Below, one piece after another: positions 58,686 through 64,000 of a stretch of 64,000 nucleotides of DNA. This DNA is from Prorocentrum cordatum (taxonomy: Eukaryota > Sar > Dinophyceae > Prorocentrales > Prorocentraceae), in contig CAUYUJ010000720.1 of NCBI GenBank assembly GCA_963575745.1, forward strand, positions 37,501-101,500. Direction: 5' to 3'. Made by a program: the position numbers and the translations under genes. A model generated the notes under the pieces. It was not told where the DNA came from and ran no database searches. It saw only the letters and a list, made by a program, of their open reading frames with translations. The stretch's first letter is position 1, and every line of letters begins with the position of its first letter.

Positions 58686-59062
58686 ATAGAACAAGACAGG
58701 TGCGCCTCCGGACCACGGGCAAGAACAGGCACAGGACGACGAGCAGACGAGGGGAGAATCTTGCTTCGAGCGTGAGCTGGTCTATGGCACGGGGAGCACT
58801 TTCGCAATTTCCCACAGCAGGGTTCGCAAATCCCATATACTCCGAGCGAGCATCGCACGAGGGGCGTCCCCATCGCAGGCGGTTTCCGCGGTGGCGTCGG
58901 GCCCCCCGCCACCCCTGTGGGGCATCTCTCGGCGCCGCCGTGGCGTGGAACCCCGAAGACGACATGCAGCAGTGGAACGCGGGGCCCCTTCTGAGCCCGG
59001 CCCGACACGTCGAAGCGCCAGGTGCCCACATTCAAGAGTACGCCTGAGCAGACCAGACAGGA

Positions 59063-59269
59063 TTGTCTGCTGTGCGCGATGCGCTCCAGCAAGCCCGCGG
59101 GACAGGCTGTTGCATGAAACGCATCAGCATGGCTGCCGCGAGGCGGTCCTTCGACAAGCTCGACTCGGAGGGATGCGCCGACATCGCCTTCGGTGACCGG
59201 CAGTGCCCGGAGTGCCTCGCATTGGTCTTGAGTGTGCCTGGGGATCCGCGCGGCAGAGTGGTGTCATGA
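59063..59269 (+). other. open frame with one degenerate EF-hand-like segment
   Basis: AARRSFDKLDSEGCADIAFG followed by D resembles helix-loop-helix EF-hand sequence, but loop positions 5 and 6 are Cys and Ala instead of Asp and Gly. It could be a decayed or non-binding EF-hand exon. It lies 130 bp upstream of the PDZ exon. Confidence 0.3.
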
Positions 59270-59386
59270 AAGTCGTGCGGGGAGTGCGTTCGTCTTATGT
59301 TGCCGAGGGGATCGATGGCCAGCGGCAGATTTGTCTCAGCGTCTGAGGAACCGTCGACAGACAACGCAGGCAGAGGCACCTCGTAA

Positions 59387-59650
59387 TTCACGATCATAGT
59401 TGACCGGAGTGGTGTTGGCAGCCTAGGTCTTGATGTGGAGCTCCTGGACTCTGCCATCTTCATCCTGTCGGTGGAGGGGGGGGGGGGGAAGTGGAATCGC
59501 AGTCGCAGTGAGGCAGAGGTGAGGGCTGGCGACAGCCTCGTCGAGGTGAACGGCATTCGGGGCAGCTCCGAGGACATAGCCGCCGAGTGCAGGCAGAACG
59601 ACGAGGTGCTGGGGATGGTCGTCCGAAGGTGCAGCACCCCCGCGGCCTGA
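59387..59650 (+). CDS. PDZ-domain protein, terminal exon
   Basis: The frame reads FTIIVDRSGVGSLGLDVELL, with the SLGLDV carboxylate-binding loop. Then come AIFILSVEGGG, KWN, VRAGDSLVEVNGIRGSSEDI (the GD.I.EVNG strand) and VLGMVVRR before TGA at 59648-59650. That is a full PDZ fold of about 80 residues. PDZ domains bind C-terminal peptides of partner proteins. A TAA lies in frame at 59384, so an exon start must lie after it; the only AG there is 59398-59399, unless FTIIV is part of the exon by another route. A run of 13 G (59476-59488) lies in the coding frame. Upstream exons were not identified. Confidence 0.7.
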   Translation, partial: FTIIVDRSGVGSLGLDVELLDSAIFILSVEGGGGKWNRSRSEAEVRAGDSLVEVNGIRGSSEDIAAECRQNDEVLGMVVRRCSTPAA

Positions 59651-59810
59651 GAGGCATCTTCCCTGCGCTCCGAATTCGACGCGTTAGCGCTGGCGCAAGC
59701 AAGACGCGAGGAAGACCTTGTCCCTCTCCCCCTTGAATTTCCTGGCTTGTCGGAAGAGCTGCAGCGAGCGTTGCCGAGTCTTTCCAGGTCGCGCACTTCT
59801 GTCCAGATTT

Positions 59811-59915
59811 TGCTGCAATGTGCACTTCGTATGGTTTTTGAAAAGGGATTGTGGAGGGTTTTGGCAGGGTGGGCCCGGCAATGTGCATTTTTTATTGTTT
59901 GTTGAAAGGGATGGT
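59811..59915. repeat. two diverged ~65 bp units in tandem
   Basis: GCAATGTGCACTTCGTATGG ... GAAAAGGGATTGTGGAGGGT and GCAATGTGCATTTTTTATTG ... GAAAGGGATGGTGGGGG, just after the PDZ stop codon, presumably in the 3' UTR or beyond. 59930-60720 has no recognised gene. Confidence 0.65.
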
Positions 59916-60727
59916 GGGGGGGCCCTCATGGTGTGCGCATGGTTCCGGGTTGGCTGCTGGCCGGGTTGGGGAGGGGGTGTTTATTAATAGGGAACAATGA
60001 TAAACCTTTCCCCGAAGGGGTAGAAAGGGGATTGCAAGAGGAGCCTCCCTAGACCACCTACGCCCAGAGGCCTGGTGGGATCACCTGGGAGAAGAGCACT
60101 CTGATAGATCGGCACGACAAGGAAAGGGAGGAGGGTCCAGGGCGGCCAAGGGGGCCGTGATGACTGCTCATGGGGGGGGAGGCAAGGGGCGGCAATGTGC
60201 ACCATGCCGTTCGGTTTCCGCCCCGTCCTAAGGCCGCCGTCGCCCCTCGCAGAAGGGGGTCTGTAAGAACATCGGTGGGCCAGTCCCCAGTCTCAGTCCT
60301 CGCTCCTCCTCTTCCTCGCCTCCATCATCTCTGTTTCGTCCCTCCCCGCGCCCGTTGCCGCCGCCTCCTTCTGTCTCCGCCGCCTCCTCCCTCCTCTCAC
60401 CTCCGTCCCCGTGCCCCTCTCTGACCCCCTCGTCTTTTCCTCCCTCCTGCCTCCCTCGCGGCACTGGTGGCACCTGGCGGGCCGAAGCGATCCGACAGCG
60501 CCTGCCCAGCCACCCGGCCCCTACCGGGAGACCCCAGGCCGCTGCCTGCACAGGGCAGAGCCTGCTGTTCGCCTCGTCTTCGGCAGCTTGCCCGCGCTCG
60601 TGCTCGCTTGCGTTCGCTCCCGAGCTGCTTCGCTCGTCGAGCTGTGCGTGCTTCTGCCGTCCGCTCGCTCTTGCCCTCCCTCCTGCCCCGGTGTGCTCGG
60701 GCGTGTGCCTGACCTGCCCGTCGTCAG

Positions 60728-60811
60728 GAGATGGGTTGCGGCGGCTCCGACCCCTACGACTGCCGCTCTGGGCTCGCGGGCTGGGAGGACCGCTGGTCGG
60801 CCGACAAGAAG
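60728..60811 (+). CDS. WCC-motif Cys-rich protein, single exon
   Basis: The exon reads EMGCGGSDPYDCRSGLAGWE, DRWSADKK. It is the GC end of one repeat followed by the YDC..G...W...WS..KK part of the next. Acceptor GTCGTCAG after CTGCCCGT. The donor is GC (AAG/GCCAGT). It is 28 codons, phase 0 at both ends. The next exon should begin AWCC, exactly as the exon at 41988 does. A GAG array starts 10 bp into the intron. Confidence 0.62.
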
Positions 60812-60821
60812 GCCAGTCGAG

Positions 60822-60902
60822 AAGGAGGAGGAGGAGGAGGAAGAGGAGGAGGAGGAGGACGAGGAGGAGGAGGAGGAGGAGGAGGAGGAGGAGGAGGGGA
60901 AA
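60822..60902. repeat. GAG array
   Basis: GGA triplets with GGACGAGG interruption, between the WCC exon and the spliced-leader-like sequence. Confidence 0.93.
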
Positions 60903-60917
60903 AGGGAGCAGGGGGAC

Positions 60918-60938
60918 CCGCAGCCATTTTGGCCCAAG
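60918..60938 (+). other. relict dinoflagellate spliced-leader sequence
   Basis: CCGCAGCCATTTTGGCCCAA followed by G matches the dinoflagellate spliced leader core (recalled as CCGTAGCCATTTTGGCTCAA, then G) at 19 of 21 bases; both differences are T to C. It is followed by GTTTGG. Relict leaders in dinoflagellate genomes mark trans-spliced mRNAs that were copied back into DNA. A degenerate leader RNA gene is the alternative, since a G-T follows the AAG. The surrounding frame is also open (PAAILAQG). Confidence 0.6.
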
Positions 60939-61069
60939 GTTTGGTCCAGGACATGGTCGACGTCCTGTGAAGTGGGGGGCACCTGTTGAGATACTGTACC
61001 GCTCAGGCTGATCCTCAGGCGAAGGCTGCGCTGTCCAGAGTTATTCGCTTCTTTGGGTTGCCCTGACAG

Positions 61070-61777
61070 TGTCGCGACAATTCGTCAACTCCTGTCACCG
61101 TGGCCGAGGAAACGGATTGGCATCTTCGAGGGGTAATTACACGAGCGAGGGCAAACTTCCGACCCAGAAGCATAGCAGCATAGCAGCTTGTACGTCAGCG
61201 CCATCGCGCAGACAACATGCAGCATCAACGAGAAGCTCGTCAAAATGGACGAGTTCTCGCCCCAAGGGTGGTCGGTTTGTCAAAAAACATAATTGGCGGT
61301 ATTTGTGCGGACGACCGATTGAACCGACTGAGGTCCAGCAGGTGATTGCCCGCATTACGGCATCGACCCGAGCGGACGCCACGACCCATGAAGTCCTCGT
61401 AGAGCCCCCTTTCGACACCAGCGAGTTGAATACGTTCAATGACACCAACCGAACACGTGCGATCAACTTGGTTCACTTGGTCATAGCAGCCAAAGAGGTA
61501 AACCGATCCTGCGACAGCGTCATTCTAGTTTTTTTTGCAAACCATGTGTCGGATTAACGAGTTTCTTGCTCGACACCCTCACGTGGTGCGTACCAGTCAG
61601 GACAAACAGGTGGAGCGGTTGAAGGTCATCCGTGAAATCGTCATCGGCCTCGTCGACAAGGAGCATGTAAAGCATGGAAAACTGAAGATGATACACGCCA
61701 GCACCGCCGAACTGGAAGAGTTTACTGCCGACCACAGAGGCGAATCCATGGATAATCAAGGGTCCGCCAAGAGGTGA
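61070..61777 (+). other. two overlapping unrecognised reading frames in a lower-GC island
   Basis: Frame 1 (61070-61557) includes KKHNWRYLCGRPIEPTEVQQ and EVLVEPPFDTSELNTFNDTN. Frame 2 (61535-61777) includes HVVRTSQDKQVERLKVIREI and HGKLKMIHASTAELEEFTAD. Composition and amino-acid usage look protein-like and the two could be one gene broken by a frameshift or joined by splicing. No family is recognised; an old mobile-element ORF is possible. Confidence 0.35.
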
Positions 61778-61847
61778 GAGTCACTGACAGTACCCAGCGG
61801 GAGCGGCTACACCTCAGACAGCGAACGGGCTAGCCTGAGTTGTTCGT

Positions 61848-62035
61848 TTTCTCACTCATTGTTTTACCGATCGGCGCGGGCCCTCGCACTCCTCCCCCCC
61901 TCCCCCCGATGGAGTAGATCTTGGCTGTTTTGGGGCCTGTCTCAAGCAGATGGACGGCTCCCCACAGAATTCCCCATTGGAGCATTGTTCCAAACTCTCG
62001 AACCAGGCAGAGGTCCGGAGCCAGACCCCCCCCCT
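61848..62035. mobile_element. dispersed element P, copy 2
   Basis: GTTTTCTCACTCATTGTTTT, ACCGATCGGCGCGGGCCCTC, GATGGAGTAGATCTTGGCTG and GGCAGAGGTCCGGAGCCAGA are in the order of copy 1. Confidence 0.8.
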
Positions 62036-62039
62036 CCCC

Positions 62040-62700
62040 TCCTTTTCCGCCCAGTGCGAATAGCCCCGCGATGGCCCGCCTTGCCACGCAGCCAAATAGC
62101 CGGGCGTGGGACGAATCTCTGCTGCGGAGCCCTGGCAAGCATCGCATTCTCGTAGAAAGAGGAGGGGGAGGATCCCCTTTACTCGACGGGAGCCCGTACT
62201 GCATCGGGCGGCCTTGATCTTCAGTTTTTTCCTAGGTCCCTTCCTGGCTGCTTCGTCGACCCGTCGGACCTCGCTGCCCCGAGGCACGTGCCCGCACGCG
62301 CAGCCGACGCTTGCACGCATCGGGCTTCGCTTCCGCCCAGTGTCGACTCGCCGAACAAGAGAGAGATCGTTCACCAGCCGGAGTGGCGTCAGGGCTTCGA
62401 CGCAGGCCCTACAGTCGGGGCGCTGAAGAAGGAACCCTTTTCGTTTGGGAGGGGCTCGGTGTTCCTTGATTCTTTCACAGTTTGCCGCAGGTTTCCCTTA
62501 GGTTTTCGATGGGACGTCGAAGTTTAACTTCTGGAGCAAAGGGGCCTCGTTCCTTATCTTGGGTTCCTCAGGTCAACGCCCCGACGGTACGCGGAGCGTG
62601 GAGCACGCCGGCTCCAGGGGGGGCCCTTCCTCGGCCACCGCCAGGACTAGGACCGCTCGACGGCCCGGCCAGCGTCCTGCCCAGGGTGGGGAGGGATCGC
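62040..62700. other. no gene recognised
   Basis: Mixed composition. Plus frames at 62106-62426 and 62482-62991 and the minus frame at 61856-62374 are open without recognised domains. Confidence 0.35.
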
Positions 62701-62714
62701 CCACTCGAACGAAG

Positions 62715-62820
62715 GCTTGCAAAAAAACCCTTCGAAGGATGGATTGCAAACAAAACCCTTCGAAGGATTGCAACAAAACCCTTCGAAGGGTTTTTTTTTG
62801 CAAGCCTTCGTTGCAGTCCT
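62715..62820. repeat. CCCTTCGAAGGRTT palindromic repeat
   Basis: CCCTTCGAAGGATGG, CCCTTCGAAGGATTG and CCCTTCGAAGGGTTT, separated by GCAAACAAAA-type spacers. Each core (CCTTCGAAGG) is a perfect palindrome. Confidence 0.85.
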
Positions 62821-63029
62821 TCGTTCGTGTGGGGGGCCGTCCGAAAAAAGGGCCTCGCCCTCGAGGAGCGAAGGAGAGGTGCCGTCTCTCCTAACCCCGG
62901 CGGCAAGGGCGGCCGGAAAGGGCCGGCGGAAAGGGCCGGCGGAAGCAGATCAGAGCCCCGAATCATCAGGGGTAACTCGGGTCAGGGCTAACTCGGGCCC
63001 CTTTTTCGGCCTCGTGGCGATCTTCAGAG

Positions 63030-63425
63030 CCCCTTGGGGCGTCTTGGGTGCCTCTTGGGGCCTCTTGGAGCCTCTTTGGGGTCGCTTTGGCGGATGGAGT
63101 CTCGGGGCCTCTTGGAACCTCCTGCAGGCCTCTTGGGGGCCTCTTGGGGGCCTCTGGGGCCGACCTGGGGCTCTCTTTGGGGCCTCCTCGGCTGCCTTGG
63201 AGCTACCTCCAGCGGTCGCAAACCCAAACATGCGAGAACACCCTCCAACAACCTGAGGACCATCACTTGTATTTGCCTCGCTAGGCTCTCCTGGAGGGCC
63301 TCGCGCAGCCCTCTTGGGCCGTCTTGGAGGGCTCTTGGGATGCCTTGGGGCCGTCTTGATGTCCTGTTGGCTGTCTTGGAAGCCATGTTGGAGGCCATCC
63401 TGGCCGACTGGAGGCCGATAAACCC
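63030..63425. repeat. GCCTCTTGGGGCCTCTTGGA-type degenerate repeat
   Basis: Units of 10-13 bp such as GCCTCTTGGGG, GCCGTCTTGG and GGCTGTCTTGG run for about 400 bp. Stop-free frames on both strands come from the repeat. Confidence 0.8.
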
Positions 63426-63599
63426 TGCAGAAAGCAAAGCAAATTCAGAGGGGGGTGTTCAGAACCCCGCGCGCGTCGAGGGAGGGCGGGGTCGGCCCTA
63501 GAACGACTAAAGAACCTCACCAGACAACAGTGACAAATTTGACCACGCCGAAGCCGTGCAGGCACGGTGAGTTTTCTTGTCTCATCATCATCATGGCTT

Positions 63600-63750
63600 G
63601 GTTGCGGAAAGCCAAGCCATGCAAAGCAACGTCAAGCATTGCCAAGCAACGCACATACGTTCCAGATAAAGCCAAACAACGTCAACCACAGCCAGCCGAT
63701 GCCAAGCAACGAACAGCAATACCAAGCATTGCACAGAACGCAAAGCAATG
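63600..63750. repeat. GCCAAGCAACG-type degenerate repeat
   Basis: GCCAAGCCATGCAAAGCAAC, GCATTGCCAAGCAACG and GATGCCAAGCAACGAACAGC. About 11-14 bp period. 63760-64000 holds no recognised gene; GAT triplets begin near 63925. Confidence 0.75.
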
Positions 63751-64000
63751 AGGCAATGTCAACACTGCCAACCCTCCTTGCTCAGTTGCATGCTTAGGAC
63801 GCCTCCCCTCTATTTGGGTCAAAGGCTCAGAAGTAGATGTACACGGAGGGGGATGGGGAGGAGCGAGGACAGAGAGTGAGGAGGGGGAGGCGGATGATGC
63901 TGCTGGTGAATATGCAGATTACGATGGTGGTGATGATGAAGATGCCGACGATGCCGATGACGATTGGCGAGGCCTCGACCTTACAGGCACTGTCGGAGGC

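Noticed and set aside
59032-59796. 254-codon minus-strand frame over the PDZ exon
   Set aside because: Shadow of the plus-strand coding sequence; it shows no domain, whereas the plus frame shows a full PDZ pattern.

Overview
The window reads as nuclear DNA of a dinoflagellate. It is very GC-rich, gene-poor and repeat-dense. Exons are small, and the junctions that can be inferred use GC, GA or GT at the 5' end and AG at the 3' end. One 21-base stretch (60918-60938) matches the dinoflagellate spliced leader at 19 of 21 positions, as I recall that sequence. The high GC and the many short inverted-repeat elements, two of which form whole introns, suggest a genome like that of Prorocentrum. The genus is an inference. 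No rRNA, tRNA or CRISPR array was recognised.

Layout. 0.9-3.2 kb: a cyclophilin gene in four visible exons, two of whose introns each consist of one terminal-inverted-repeat (TIR) element flanked by a short duplication that carries the splice junction. 3.3-31 kb: a mosaic of short TIR and foldback elements, triplet-repeat tracts and a 2.9 kb CACACG-type array (7.2-10.1 kb). The only possible gene part here is a signal-peptide-like exon near 21.9 kb. 31.5-32.8 kb: a ~90 bp minisatellite. 33.1-36.1 kb: a retroelement with a reverse transcriptase frame between two nearly identical ~480 bp direct repeats, most like a Penelope-type element. 36.5-37.1 kb: a GGT array. 37-51 kb: mostly unassigned sequence with TIR elements and one exon of a Cys-rich WCC-motif protein (42.0 kb). 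51.5 kb: an EF-hand exon. 52.8-54.1 kb: a decayed LINE. 56-61 kb: further exon pieces (WCC motif, multi-membrane-span protein, PDZ domain, WCC motif), all on the plus strand. 61-64 kb: one unrecognised reading-frame pair and degenerate tandem repeats.

The genes do not form a pathway. The common thread is the non-autonomous TIR elements. At least three families (A, H, J) share TCGGG-like ends and copies with 5 bp target duplications; a fourth (C, seven copies) has ends that resemble a 5' splice site (GTAAGT) and a branch point (CTAAC). Several look like introners, mobile elements that create introns. No transposase for them was found here, so they would be moved from elsewhere. Splice junctions were inferred from protein-family alignment by eye and from duplication boundaries, not from transcripts.
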